Below are positions 55,683 through 64,000 of a stretch of DNA of 64,000 nt, one piece after another. Below the pieces are notes generated by a model. That model ran no database searches, was not told the origin of the DNA, and worked only from the letters and a program-made list of their open reading frames with translations. Source of the DNA: Streptomyces sp. NBC_00271 (GTDB taxonomy: Bacteria; Actinomycetota; Actinomycetes; Streptomycetales; Streptomycetaceae); assembly GCF_036178845.1 (NCBI RefSeq), contig NZ_CP108070.1:7874001-7938000 (forward strand), in the 5' to 3' direction. Positions within the stretch are counted from its first letter, which is position 1, and each line of letters opens with the position of its first letter. A program made the translations under genes and the position numbers.

Positions 55683-58600
55683 GTGGAATCCAGGTCCGTC
55701 AGCCCGGTGTTCGTCGGTCGCACCGACGAACTCGGCGTCCTGCACGACGCGCTCGCCCGTACTGTCGCCGGGGGTACCTCCCAGGCGTTCAGCACCGGGG
55801 GAGAGCCGCAGGCGTTGCTGCTCGGCGGTGAGGCCGGGGTCGGGAAGACCCGCCTGCTCGAGGAGTTCGCCACCGCGGCCGTCCGCGAGGGCGCCGTCTT
55901 CGTGAGCGGCGGCTGTGTGGAGATCGGCGCCGACGGACTGCCCTTCGCCCCGTTCTCCACCGCCCTGCGCGCCCTGCGCCGACTGCTCCCCGACGAGCTC
56001 GCCGCCGCGGCCGCCGGACAGGAGGACGAGCTGGCCCGGCTGCTGCCCGAGCTGGGCGAGACCGGCCGCGGCGGCCGGCCGGACGAGGAGGGCATGGCCC
56101 GCCTCTTCGAGCTCACCGCCCGCCTCCTGGAGCGCGTCGCCGCCGACCGCACCGTCGTCGTCGCCCTCGAGGACCTGCACTGGGCCGACGCCTCCACCCG
56201 CCACCTGCTGGCCTACCTCTTCCGCACCCTGCGCAGCGGCCGCCTCGTCGTCATCGCCACCTACCGCGCCGACGACATCCACCGCCGCCACCCCCTGCGC
56301 CCCCTGCTGGCCGAACTCGACCGCCTCCGCACGGTCCGCCGCATCGAACTCGGCCGCTTCAGCCGCGCCGAGGTCGGCCGTCAGATCGCCGGCATCCTCG
56401 CCCACGAACCCGACCCCGCCCAGGTCGACGACATCTTCGAACGCTCCGACGGCAACGCGTTCTTCGTCGAGGAACTCGCCGTCGCCGCCCACCAGGGCTG
56501 CCGCACCGGGCTCACCGACTCCCTGCGCGACCTGCTCCTCGTCCGCGTCGAAGGCCTCCCCGAGAGCGCCCAGCGCGTCGCCCGGATCGTCGCCGAGGGC
56601 GGCTCCGCCGTCGAGTACCCGCTGCTCGCCGCCGTCGCCCGGCTCGCCGAGGACGACCTCATCGAGGCGCTGCGCGTCGCCGTCGGCGCCAACATCCTGC
56701 ACGCCTCACCCGGCGGCGACGGCTACCGCTTCCGCCACTCCCTGGTCCGCGAGGCCGTCAGCGACGACCTGCTCCCCGGTGAGCGCTCCCGTTTCAACCG
56801 CCGCTACGCCGAAGCCCTGGAGGCCGACCCCACGCTCGTCCCGGCCGACGAGCGCGCCACCCGCCTGGCCAGTTACTGGTACCACGCGCACGACGCCGCC
56901 AAGGCCCTCCCCGCCGTCCTCGACGCCTCCGTCGAGGCCCGCCGCCGGCACGCCCACTCCGAGCAACTCAGGCTCCTGGAGCGCGCGATGGAGCTGTGGG
57001 AGGCCACCCCCGAAGCCGTACGGGACGAGCTGCGCCCCATCGACTACGTGGAGGTCTTCCCACCCTGTGGCTGCGACCCGGCCACCACCCCTCTGCGCTA
57101 CCTCGACCTGATGGCCGAGGCCGCCGTCGCGGGCCGGCTGTGCGGGGAGCGCGAGCGCGCCCTGAAGATCACCAAGCGGGCGTTGCGCGTCCTGGAGGAC
57201 GAGGACGACCCCCTCCGTGCCGCCTGGTTCTGGATCCAGCGCTCCCGCCTGGTGCAGGCACAGGCCCGCGGGGACGGCTGGACGGAGCTCGCCACCGCCC
57301 GGGACCTGGTGCGCGGCCTGCCGCCGTCGGAGGTGCACGCCGAGGTGCTCTCCATGGTCGCCGCCTGGTGCATGCTGCACGAACCGGGTCCCGGTGCCCT
57401 CTCGGCCGCCGAGCGCGCCGTGGAGTACGCGCGCATGGTGGGCGCCCGGGACATCGAGCTGAACGCCCGGCTCACGCTCGGCGGCCTCATGGTCGACGCG
57501 GGCGACGTGGAGACGGGCATCGCGGAGATGTACGAGGTCAAGGAGCGGGTGCTCCGGCACGCCCCCTCCATGGTCACGGGACGCGTCCACATCAACCTGC
57601 CCTCACACCTGGAGTCCGTCGGCCGCTCCCGGGAAGCGGTCACTGTCCTGCGCGAGGGCGTCGAACTCGCCCGCAAATCCGGGCTGTTGGACACCGAGGC
57701 CTGGGTGTGGGGCAACCTCTCGGAGTCGCTCTACGCGCTCGGCCAGTGGGACGAGGCCGTAGAGGCCGCGCGCAACGCGCTGGGTGTCGGGCTCAGCGGC
57801 AAACCGTCCGGCAGCGGTGCCATGCGCCTCGCGGACCTCGCGCTCGCCCGCGGCGACCTCGCCGAAGCGGCACGTCAACTCGCCTCCGCTCGCGCCCACT
57901 TCGGGACCCACGACCCCATGCCGCAGCACTCGCTGCCCCTGGTCCGCACCGCGATCGGCATCGCCGCCGGAGAGGGACGCCTCCTCGACGCCCGCGCCGC
58001 CGTGGAGGACGTCCTGGACGCGGGCTTCCCGCCCGGCACCCAGCGCTACGGCTGGCCGCTGCTGCTCGCCGCCGCCACCGCGGAGGCCGACGCCCGCGGA
58101 CTGCCCGTCGCCGAGGCGGGCCGCGCCGGGACCCTGGAGCGGCTGCGCGAGGCCGCCAAGTCCCTGGCCACCGGAGCACCCGTCTGGCTCGCCCACGAAC
58201 AGTGGGTACGCGCCGAGCTCCGCCGCGCCGAGGGCACGGCCGACCCGCACGAGTGGTCCGAAGCGGTCACCGCCTTCGAACCGCTGGAGCGCCCCTACGA
58301 CCTCGCCCGTGTCCGGCACCGTCTCGCCGAGTCCCTGCTGATCGCGGGCGCCGACGAGGACGACCGGGCCCGTGCCACGGAGCTTCTGCGGCTGGCCGGG
58401 GCGGCGGCCGGCCACCTCGGCGCCCGCCCGCTCGCCGACACCGTCGCGCTCCTCGCCCAGCGGGCCCGCCTCGCCCTGGGCCGCGCCCCCGAGCCGTCGG
58501 CCCCGGCTCCCGCCGACCCGGCCGAGGCCCTCGGCCTCACCAGCCGTGAGCGCGACGTCCTGCGCCTGGTCGCCGCCGGCTACAGCAACCGCCAGATCGC

Positions 58601-58754
58601 CGAGGAACTCTTCATCTCCCCGAAGACCGCCAGCGTCCACGTCTCGAACATCCTGGCCAAGCTGGACGTCTCGGGCCGGGGGGAGGCGGCGGCGCTGGCG
58701 CACCGGCTGCGTCTGTTCCCCCAGGAGGCCCCCACTGCCCGGACGGCGGGCTGA
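55683..58754 (+). CDS. LAL-family LuxR transcriptional regulator
   Basis: 1023-aa large ATP-binding regulator. Walker A GGEAGVGKT (48-56), Walker B VVVALEDLHWADAST, long tetratricopeptide-like middle (AERAVEYARMVGARDIELNA) and a C-terminal LuxR HTH: LTSRERDVLRLVAAGYSNRQ, then IAEELFISPKTASVHVSNIL. Starts at GTG 55683 (MESRSVSPVF) as a probable leaderless mRNA: TGTCAG and TGCGATGCT lie ~10 and ~35 bp upstream. ATG 55671 is an alternative. LALs activate secondary-metabolite or catabolic genes; no target is adjacent. Confidence 0.88.
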   Translation: MESRSVSPVFVGRTDELGVLHDALARTVAGGTSQAFSTGGEPQALLLGGEAGVGKTRLLEEFATAAVREGAVFVSGGCVEIGADGLPFAPFSTALRALRRLLPDELAAAAAGQEDELARLLPELGETGRGGRPDEEGMARLFELTARLLERVAADRTVVVALEDLHWADASTRHLLAYLFRTLRSGRLVVIATYRADDIHRRHPLRPLLAELDRLRTVRRIELGRFSRAEVGRQIAGILAHEPDPAQVDDIFERSDGNAFFVEELAVAAHQGCRTGLTDSLRDLLLVRVEGLPESAQRVARIVAEGGSAVEYPLLAAVARLAEDDLIEALRVAVGANILHASPGGDGYRFRHSLVREAVSDDLLPGERSRFNRRYAEALEADPTLVPADERATRLASYWYHAHDAAKALPAVLDASVEARRRHAHSEQLRLLERAMELWEATPEAVRDELRPIDYVEVFPPCGCDPATTPLRYLDLMAEAAVAGRLCGERERALKITKRALRVLEDEDDPLRAAWFWIQRSRLVQAQARGDGWTELATARDLVRGLPPSEVHAEVLSMVAAWCMLHEPGPGALSAAERAVEYARMVGARDIELNARLTLGGLMVDAGDVETGIAEMYEVKERVLRHAPSMVTGRVHINLPSHLESVGRSREAVTVLREGVELARKSGLLDTEAWVWGNLSESLYALGQWDEAVEAARNALGVGLSGKPSGSGAMRLADLALARGDLAEAARQLASARAHFGTHDPMPQHSLPLVRTAIGIAAGEGRLLDARAAVEDVLDAGFPPGTQRYGWPLLLAAATAEADARGLPVAEAGRAGTLERLREAAKSLATGAPVWLAHEQWVRAELRRAEGTADPHEWSEAVTAFEPLERPYDLARVRHRLAESLLIAGADEDDRARATELLRLAGAAAGHLGARPLADTVALLAQRARLALGRAPEPSAPAPADPAEALGLTSRERDVLRLVAAGYSNRQIAEELFISPKTASVHVSNILAKLDVSGRGEAAALAHRLRLFPQEAPTARTAG

Positions 58755-58792
58755 GGCATACGCTGGCGGGGACCCGGGCCGAGGGAGGCGCC

Positions 58793-59029
58793 GTGTTCAA
58801 CATGTTCGAGGAGCTCTTCGCACCAGGCCGTAAGCACACCGACGACGAACGCAAGCGACTCGAACTGAGCCGCGTGGACCTGAACGACGGTGACCCGGGC
58901 CGCGGTCCCATAGACCTGACCTCCGGCAAGGTGGTCGTACGGCTGCCCAAGCAGGAGCGGGACCAGGAGCAGGAGGGCGGGCAGGGCGACACGGGGGAGG
59001 AACCCGTGTCGCAGCCGGACGAGTCCTGA
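58793..59029 (+). CDS. DUF6191-type small protein
   Basis: 78 aa, FNMFEELFAPGRKHTDDERK then DPGRGPIDLTSGKVVVRLPK, conserved across Streptomyces; acidic Gln/Glu-rich tail (QEQEGGQGDTGEEPVSQPDE). GTG 58793 follows GAGGGAGGCGCC. Ends 10 bp before the convergent glucose dehydrogenase. Unknown function. Confidence 0.78.
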   Translation: MFNMFEELFAPGRKHTDDERKRLELSRVDLNDGDPGRGPIDLTSGKVVVRLPKQERDQEQEGGQGDTGEEPVSQPDES

Positions 59030-59039
59030 GGCCGGACGC

Positions 59040-60206
59040 CTACTTCACCTCCAGCTCCAGAATCCTGTCGTCGCCCTTGCCGGGGCTGCCGCGGCCGTCC
59101 GTCTCGTTCGTCACGAGCCAGAGCTTGTCGCCGCCCGCCGGGACCACCGTGCGCAGCCGGCCGTACTCGCCCTTCAGGAAGGCCTGCGGGGCGGCGGCGG
59201 CCTCCGTGCCCTTCAACGGGATGCGCCACAGCCGTTGGCCGCGCAGCCCCGCCATCCAGATGGAGCCCTCGGCGTAGGCGATACCGCTCGGGGAGGCCTG
59301 GTCCGTGTGCCACTGGGCGACCGGGTTGTGGTACTTCGGGTCGTCGTTCTTGCCCTCGACCACCGGCCAGCCGTAGTTGTCGCCCGGCTTGATCTGGTTC
59401 AGCTCGTCCCAGGTGTCCTGGCCGAACTCGGACGCCCACAGCCGCTGCTTGTCGTCCCAGGCGAGGCCCTGCACATTGCGATGCCCGTACGAGTAGATCA
59501 CCGAGTTGTCGAAGGGGTTGCCGGGCGCCGGGTCGCCGTCCGGCGTCATCCGCAGGATCTTGCCGCCGAGCGCCTTCGTGTCCTGGGCCTGCCCCCGGTC
59601 ACCCGTCTCGCCCGCCCCCGCGTACAGCATCCGGTCGGGACCGAAGGCGATCCGCCCACCGTTGTGGATCATCCCCTTGGGAATGCCCTTGAAGATCGTG
59701 TCCGGCGCCCCGAGCTGCTCCCCGGACGGCTTCTTCTCGTCGTACAGCATGCGGACGATGCGGTTGTCCGAGGCCGTCGTGAAGTACGCGTAGATCATGT
59801 GGTCGGAGGCGTACGCGGGGGAGAGCGCGATGCCGAGGAGGCCGCCCTCGCCGGCGGGTGCCACGCCGGGCACCTGGCCCAGTTCGGTCTTCTTGCCGGT
59901 CTTCTCGTCGACCCGTGTGATCGTCCCCTCGTCCCGCGAGGACACCAGCAGGCCACCCTCCGGCAGCGGCGCCAGGCCCCAGGGCGACTTGAGGCCCTCG
60001 GTGACGGTGCGCACCACCTTCACCGAACCCTTGGCGGGCGCGGCCGTCTCGGTGGCCCGCGGGGCGGACGACGACGCTGTCCCCGAACCGCTCGACGACG
60101 GGATCGGGCCGCCGATCGGCGCCCCTCCTCCGCCACCGGAGGAACAGCCGGCCGTCACCACCAGCGCTGCCGCGGCCAACACGGCCTTCATCACTCGACG
60201 TTGCAC
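59040..60206 (-). CDS. PQQ-dependent sugar dehydrogenase lipoprotein
   Basis: 388-aa soluble PQQ-type aldose dehydrogenase. N-terminal signal MKAVLAAAALVVTAGCSSGG with lipobox TAGC, then a Gly/Ser-rich linker. Core: GLKSPWGLAPLPEGGLLVSS, GIALSPAYASDHMIYAYFTT, MIHNGGRIAFGPDRMLYAGA and YSYGHRNVQGLAWDDKQRLW with the conserved His/Asn of Asd/GDH-B enzymes. The start GTG 60206 is supported by GAAGGGACC. It oxidises sugars at the surface, passing electrons to a carrier. Confidence 0.87.
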   Translation of the reverse strand: MQRRVMKAVLAAAALVVTAGCSSGGGGGAPIGGPIPSSSGSGTASSSAPRATETAAPAKGSVKVVRTVTEGLKSPWGLAPLPEGGLLVSSRDEGTITRVDEKTGKKTELGQVPGVAPAGEGGLLGIALSPAYASDHMIYAYFTTASDNRIVRMLYDEKKPSGEQLGAPDTIFKGIPKGMIHNGGRIAFGPDRMLYAGAGETGDRGQAQDTKALGGKILRMTPDGDPAPGNPFDNSVIYSYGHRNVQGLAWDDKQRLWASEFGQDTWDELNQIKPGDNYGWPVVEGKNDDPKYHNPVAQWHTDQASPSGIAYAEGSIWMAGLRGQRLWRIPLKGTEAAAAPQAFLKGEYGRLRTVVPAGGDKLWLVTNETDGRGSPGKGDDRILELEVK

Positions 60207-60308
60207 GATCAGAGGTCCCTTCGACGCGGCGGTCCTACTGTTCATACACCGCGCGAGTCCCAGGGGTTCCCGAACCGGAACACCCGGTCCCTCCGGAGCG
60301 GGGCGGCC

Positions 60309-61316
60309 TCAGTCCCAGGACCCCCGCGCCCCCGGCAGCGCCGCCACCTCCGCCAGGTCCTCCGCCGTCAGCCGCAGCCCCGCCGCCCCGGCGTTCTCCG
60401 TGACCCACCGCTCCCGCTTGGTCCCCGGCACCGGGACCACGTGCCGTCCCTGGGCCAGCACCCAGGCCAGCGCCACCTGGGCCGGGGTGACCGTGTTCCC
60501 GAGCAGGCCGTGGCGCCGGGCGATGCGCCGCAGCCCGACGACGATGGGCTGGTTCGCGGCCATCATCTCGGCCGTGAAGCGGGGGTGGCGGGCGCGCAGG
60601 TCATCGGGTTCGAACCCCTCGCCGGGGGTGAGCGTGCCGGTCAGGAAGCCGTTACCGAGGGGCATCGCCGCCAGGAAGCCCACCCCGCGCGCCGCGCACC
60701 ACGGCAGCAGCGTGTCCAGCGCCTCCGTCGACCACACCGACAGCTCCGCCTCCACCGCGCTCACCGGGAAGACCTGCTGCACCCGCTCCAGTTGCCGGAT
60801 CGTTCCGTCGTGCAGCCGCGCCCCCGCACGACGGGCGGATCGGGCGCCCACCGCGCACAGCCCGAGCGAGCGCACCTTTCCGGCCGACACCAGGTCGGCC
60901 ATCGCGCCCCACGTCTCCTCGACCGGAACCTCCGGGTCCGCGCGGTGCAGTTGGTACAGGTCGATCACATCGGTCTGGAGGCGGCGCAGCGAAGCGTCGC
61001 ACGCCCGCCTCACATAGCCGGGGCGCCCATTGGCCACGATGTGCTGCTCGCCCACCAGCAGCCCCACCTTCGTCGACACGAAGGCCTCGGAGCGCCGCTC
61101 CTTCAGCACCCGCCCCAGCAGCAGCTCGTTGGTGAAGGGCCCGTACATGTCGGCCGTGTCGAGGAGCGTCGACCCCTGGTCGAGCGCCGCGTGCACCGCG
61201 CGCAGCGACTCCTCACCGCGCTGTCGCGAACCGGTGTACGCCCAGCTCATCGGCATGCACCCGAGCCCGATCGCCCCCACATCGAGCGTTGCCGCGCCGA
61301 TCGTCCTGCGCTCCAC
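60309..61316 (-). CDS. Aldo/keto reductase
   Basis: 335-aa NADPH-dependent reductase. Tetrad residues: Asp and Tyr in TLLDTADMYGPFTNELLLGR, Lys in AFVSTKVGLLVGE, His in DVIDLYQLHRADPEVPVE. C-terminal NADPH loop: VVPVPGTKRERWVTENAGAA. GTG 61316 follows GGAGGGG (start matched). Reduces aldehydes or ketones; substrate unknown. Divergent from the 2-hydroxyacid dehydrogenase, 76 bp apart. Confidence 0.9.
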   Translation of the reverse strand: MERRTIGAATLDVGAIGLGCMPMSWAYTGSRQRGEESLRAVHAALDQGSTLLDTADMYGPFTNELLLGRVLKERRSEAFVSTKVGLLVGEQHIVANGRPGYVRRACDASLRRLQTDVIDLYQLHRADPEVPVEETWGAMADLVSAGKVRSLGLCAVGARSARRAGARLHDGTIRQLERVQQVFPVSAVEAELSVWSTEALDTLLPWCAARGVGFLAAMPLGNGFLTGTLTPGEGFEPDDLRARHPRFTAEMMAANQPIVVGLRRIARRHGLLGNTVTPAQVALAWVLAQGRHVVPVPGTKRERWVTENAGAAGLRLTAEDLAEVAALPGARGSWD

Positions 61317-61392
61317 CTGGCCCTGCCCCTCCTTCTTCCGGCACCCCAACCTAACCTCTGCGCGACCGGGCCCCTGGCATAGCCTCCTGAGC

Positions 61393-62334
61393 ATGACTTC
61401 CGATGTGTGGCTTCCCTTTCACGCCGACGAGATCGAGGGCCTCCCCGAGGGCCTGAGCTACCGCTTCTGGGACGGCGACCAGGAGTTTCCCGCGGATCCC
61501 GCCGACTGCGAGTTCTACGTCGTCCCCTATATGAAGGCGCCCGGCGTCGGGCAGCGGCCGCTGGCCGAAATGACCTCCCTGCGCGTCGTGCAGACGCTCT
61601 CCGCCGGGGTCGACCACGTCCTGCAGAGCGTGCGGTCCCTGCCCCCGGGCGTGCAGTTGTGCAACGCACGCGGAGTGCACGAGGCGAGCACCGCCGAGCT
61701 GGCGCTCACGCTGATCCTCGCCTCGCTGCGGGGCGTCCCCGGCTTCGTACGGGCGCAGGACAAGGGGGAGTGGCACTCCGGATTCCATCCGGCGCTGGCC
61801 GACAAGTCCGTACTGATCGTGGGTTACGGCTCGATCGGATCCGCGATCGAGGACCGGCTCACGCCCTTCGAGGTAGCGCGGGTGGCGCGCGTCGCGCGCT
61901 CCGAGCGCACCACGGCGCGCGGTCCGGTGCACCCACTCACGGAACTGCCCGCACTGCTCCCCGAGGCCGACATCGTGGTGCTCTCCACGCCCCTCACCGA
62001 CAGCACACGGGGCCTGGTGAACGCCGAGTTCCTGGCCCGGATGAAGGACGGCGCACTGCTGGTGAACGTCGCCCGCGGGCCCGTCGTCGACACCAAGGCG
62101 CTCCTCGCCGAGCTGGACAGCGGGCGCCTCACCGCGGCCCTCGACGTCACCGATCCGGAACCGCTGCCCCAGGGGCATCCCTTGTGGCAGGCGCCCGGCG
62201 TGCTCATCAGCCCCCATGTCGGCGGCCCCACCTCCGCGTTCCTGCCGCGCGCCAAGCGGCTTCTGACCGCGCAGTTGAATCGTTTCGTGAACCGGGAACC
62301 CCTGGGCAACGTGCTCCTTACGACGGGCGCGTAG
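61393..62334 (+). CDS. 2-hydroxyacid dehydrogenase family protein
   Basis: 313 aa NAD(P)-binding dehydrogenase, shorter substrate domain. VGYGSIGSAIEDRLTPFEVA is the cofactor loop, VNVARGPVVDTKALLAELDS holds the catalytic Arg, LDVTDPEPLPQGHPLW the Glu and LISPHVGGPTSAFLPRAKRL the His. ATG 61393 begins the coding frame. Related to glyoxylate/hydroxypyruvate or phosphonate-type reductases; exact substrate not determined. A second copy type is at 12731. Confidence 0.86.
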   Translation: MTSDVWLPFHADEIEGLPEGLSYRFWDGDQEFPADPADCEFYVVPYMKAPGVGQRPLAEMTSLRVVQTLSAGVDHVLQSVRSLPPGVQLCNARGVHEASTAELALTLILASLRGVPGFVRAQDKGEWHSGFHPALADKSVLIVGYGSIGSAIEDRLTPFEVARVARVARSERTTARGPVHPLTELPALLPEADIVVLSTPLTDSTRGLVNAEFLARMKDGALLVNVARGPVVDTKALLAELDSGRLTAALDVTDPEPLPQGHPLWQAPGVLISPHVGGPTSAFLPRAKRLLTAQLNRFVNREPLGNVLLTTGA

Positions 62335-62520
62335 CCGACTTCGGGCACCCTCCGCAGTCCGGCGAATGCGGGCGGTGTCCGCGCCGCCTCTGATCGTCAC
62401 GGAGCGTAGAGGCACTATGTCCCTGAGTGACGAGACTGGTGTATCGTCCCGACAGGGGCTGCGCCGCGCACCGTTCGGCGCCGGGGATGGACATTCGGAC
62501 TGCGAGGGGGGCGACGGGCG

Positions 62521-62718
62521 ATGCACGGCCTATGGACCAACGATCCGACGCGGCGGGGCCGCCGACGACCCTGGCGCGCGGCCGCGCGCAGACGCGGCCA
62601 CGGCGTCCATGGTGGTCACGGTGGCCATCACCACCGCGGGCACAGCGGCCGCAGAAGGCATGCGCACCCAGCGCACACGGGCCAGCGGGACCCCGCCCGG
62701 ACCGGGTGGGCCCGGTGA
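62521..62718 (+). CDS. Possible 65-aa His/Arg/Gly-rich peptide overlapping the next start
   Basis: ATG 62521 with GAGGGGGG upstream; encodes HGLWTNDPTRRGRRRPWRAA followed by a His/Gly-rich stretch (GVHGGHGGHHHRGHSG). Its TGA overlaps the next gene's GTG at 62715 (GTGA), the coupling overlap seen elsewhere in this window. Composition is low-complexity and may be non-coding, but the overlap and ribosome-binding site argue for translation. Confidence 0.4.
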   Translation: MHGLWTNDPTRRGRRRPWRAAARRRGHGVHGGHGGHHHRGHSGRRRHAHPAHTGQRDPARTGWAR

Positions 62719-64000
62719 GTTCCCCCGGGGCGCTGCTGTCCCGTCGGCCGTCGTACGGCGGTGGAACGGGCCTGATTCCGCAACTCGTGCTGGCCCTGGT
62801 GTGCGCGGGCTACGCCTTCGGGTCCGCGCTCGGCTGGGGCTCCGCGAGCCTCGCGCTGTTCATGGGCGACTTCGGGCTGAGCGCCGCCGCGGGCACCGCC
62901 GCGGTCTCCTGCTTCCTCTACGCCCGCAGCCGCCGCAGCCGCTTTCGACCCGCATGGCTGCTGTTCGCGCTCTCCTCCACCATGGCCTCGCTGGGCAACG
63001 GAGTGTGGGGGTGGTACGAGGTCGTCCTCGACCGCCAGGTCCCGAGTCCCAGCTACGCCGATCTCTTCTTCCTCTGTTTCGCTCCGCCCGCCATCGTAGG
63101 ACTGCTCGTGCTAGCCAAGAGGCCCGTGACCAAGGCAGGTTGGGTCTGCCTGGCGCTCGACTCCTGGCTGATCGGCGGTTCCCTGCTCACGCTGTCCTGG
63201 AGCCTCGCGCTCGCCCAGGCGGCGAAGTTCGACGGGCCGAGCGTCGCGCACACCGCGCTCTCGCTGGCGTACCCGCTGCTGGACATCGCCCTGGTCAGCA
63301 TGGTGCTCGCGCTGCACTTCAGGCGCTCGTCGGTGAACCGCTCGGCGGTGAACACCGCGATCGGCGCGCTCGCCCTGACCGTGATGTGCGACGCCCTGTT
63401 CACCTCGCCCCTCCTGCACAACAACTACCACTCCGGGCAGCTCCTCGACGCGGGCTGGTTCGCCGGGTCACTGCTCCTCGCGTACGCCCCGTGGGTCGGT
63501 CCCCGGCTCGGGCAGTCGACCGCCGACGGTCACAGCACGGAGGAGCCCCGTAGGGACGGGCACGCGCGCGTGGCGCACGAGCACATCCCGGGGCCCCGCC
63601 AGGGCGGACCGGGGATCACCCAGGGATCTCAAGGGCCTCAAGGGCCTCAGGGGCCTCAGGGGCCTCAGGGGCCTCAGGACGGTGGCCACAACCGGTACCC
63701 GATCACCCGTCCGATCGCCGGATCGCTGGCCGCACTCACGCCCTACCTGGCCGCCGCCGTGTGCACGCTGGGCATTCTCTACAACGTCCTGAACGGCCGC
63801 AGCGTCGACCGCGTCGTGCTCATCACGGCCGGCCTCGTCGTACTCGCCCTCGTGGTGCGCCAGGGCATCATGCTGCTCGACAACATCACCCTCACCCAGG
63901 AGCTGGCCCAGCAGGAGAACCACTTCCGCTCCCTGGTGCAGGGCTCCAGCGACGTCATCATGATCGCCGCACCGAACGGCATCCTGCGGTACGTCAGCCC
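62715..64000 (+). CDS. Membrane PAS-domain protein, probable cyclic-di-GMP signalling enzyme (3' end beyond window)
   Basis: Open to the window end (at least 428 residues). Multiple membrane helices (LIPQLVLALVCAGYAFGSAL, LFALSSTMASLGNGVWGWYE, PAIVGLLVLAKRPVTKAGWV, LTPYLAAAVCTLGILYNVL) precede a PAS start, ENHFRSLVQGSSDVIMIAAP. In Streptomyces this layout normally continues to GGDEF and EAL domains, as in the gene next to gat in S. coelicolor (SCO5511, from memory). A collagen-like GPQ repeat (63633-63677) lies in a linker. GTG 62715 is chosen for the GTGA overlap; ATG 62532 also opens the frame. GGDEF/EAL domains are inferred, not seen. Confidence 0.75.
   Translation, partial: MSSPGALLSRRPSYGGGTGLIPQLVLALVCAGYAFGSALGWGSASLALFMGDFGLSAAAGTAAVSCFLYARSRRSRFRPAWLLFALSSTMASLGNGVWGWYEVVLDRQVPSPSYADLFFLCFAPPAIVGLLVLAKRPVTKAGWVCLALDSWLIGGSLLTLSWSLALAQAAKFDGPSVAHTALSLAYPLLDIALVSMVLALHFRRSSVNRSAVNTAIGALALTVMCDALFTSPLLHNNYHSGQLLDAGWFAGSLLLAYAPWVGPRLGQSTADGHSTEEPRRDGHARVAHEHIPGPRQGGPGITQGSQGPQGPQGPQGPQGPQDGGHNRYPITRPIAGSLAALTPYLAAAVCTLGILYNVLNGRSVDRVVLITAGLVVLALVVRQGIMLLDNITLTQELAQQENHFRSLVQGSSDVIMIAAPNGILRYVS
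63633..63677 (+). repeat. Five 9-bp repeats encoding Gly-Pro-Gln
   Basis: Five consecutive units GGGCCTCAG (first ends CAA) in the linker of the membrane PAS protein, encoding GPQGPQGPQGPQGPQ. A collagen-like, slippage-prone tract. Copy number could vary between strains. Confidence 0.9.

Noticed and set aside
62335..62531. A BldD-type box before the PAS-membrane gene
   Set aside because: A GAGTGACGAG sequence resembles half a site but no convincing second half is seen.

Overview
The window is a high-GC actinobacterial chromosome segment, almost certainly Streptomyces. Evidence: strong G/C third-position bias, frequent GTG starts, rare TTA leucine codons, a LAL-type LuxR regulator, twin SseB-like proteins and many small actinobacterial families. 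From memory the backbone order (scabin-like ADP-ribosyltransferase, EF-hand protein, sdaA-glyA-gcvH-gcvT, an opp operon, cysteine desulfurase, mnmA, ligA, a GGDEF-EAL protein, gatCA-orf-gatB, a second cyclic-di-GMP protein) resembles the S. coelicolor SCO546x-SCO551x core. That match was not checked by any search.

Layout. 1-6.7 kb: secreted and regulatory genes, including a lipoprotein beta-propeller (start codon cut by the window edge), a secreted DNA-type ADP-ribosyltransferase, a divergent GNAT/MerR pair, an EF-hand protein, a decayed GntR FCD fragment, an F420/NADP-type oxidoreductase, a MOSC protein and a GH25 lysozyme. 6.9-12.7 kb: an accessory island, all genes on the minus strand, locally poorer in GC and visibly degraded. 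It holds a HypF half fused in frame to a WD40 propeller, a bicovalent-FAD oxidase next to a PhlG-like C-C hydrolase, and an arylsulfotransferase broken by frameshifts and deletions. 12.7-21.4 kb: serine/glycine metabolism. gcvT-gcvH-glyA-sdaA lie on the minus strand behind a tandem glycine riboswitch, followed by a P-loop ATPase and two SseB-like proteins on the plus strand. 21.7-28.3 kb: a complete oligopeptide ABC importer (permease, binding protein, permease, two ATPases).

28.3-41 kb: secreted and regulatory accessory functions, including a Ser/Thr-rich secreted protein, an M1 metallopeptidase, a TRIC-type channel, an esterase, a thioesterase, WYL and TetR regulators with visible operators, a cysteine desulfurase, a Tat multicopper oxidase and an amidase. 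41-53.7 kb: housekeeping genes mnmA, a MetE-like protein, ligA, rmdB-like GGDEF-EAL, gatC, gatA, an 80-aa protein and gatB. 53.7-64 kb: GNAT, small proteins, a LAL regulator, PQQ sugar dehydrogenase, aldo/keto reductase, 2-hydroxyacid dehydrogenase, and the 5' part of a membrane PAS protein, probably a cyclic-di-GMP enzyme, running off the window.

Cross-links. Three genes carry an in-frame TTA codon (M1 peptidase codon 9, multicopper oxidase codon 43, GGDEF-EAL protein codon 396), so their translation should depend on the bldA tRNA. This ties extracellular functions and second-messenger turnover to development. The glycine switch, glycine cleavage genes, serine hydroxymethyltransferase, serine deaminase and SseB-like proteins form a coherent serine/glycine neighbourhood. 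The most unusual objects are the HypF-WD40 chimera and the PhlG-like/FAD-oxidase pair inside the decaying island.
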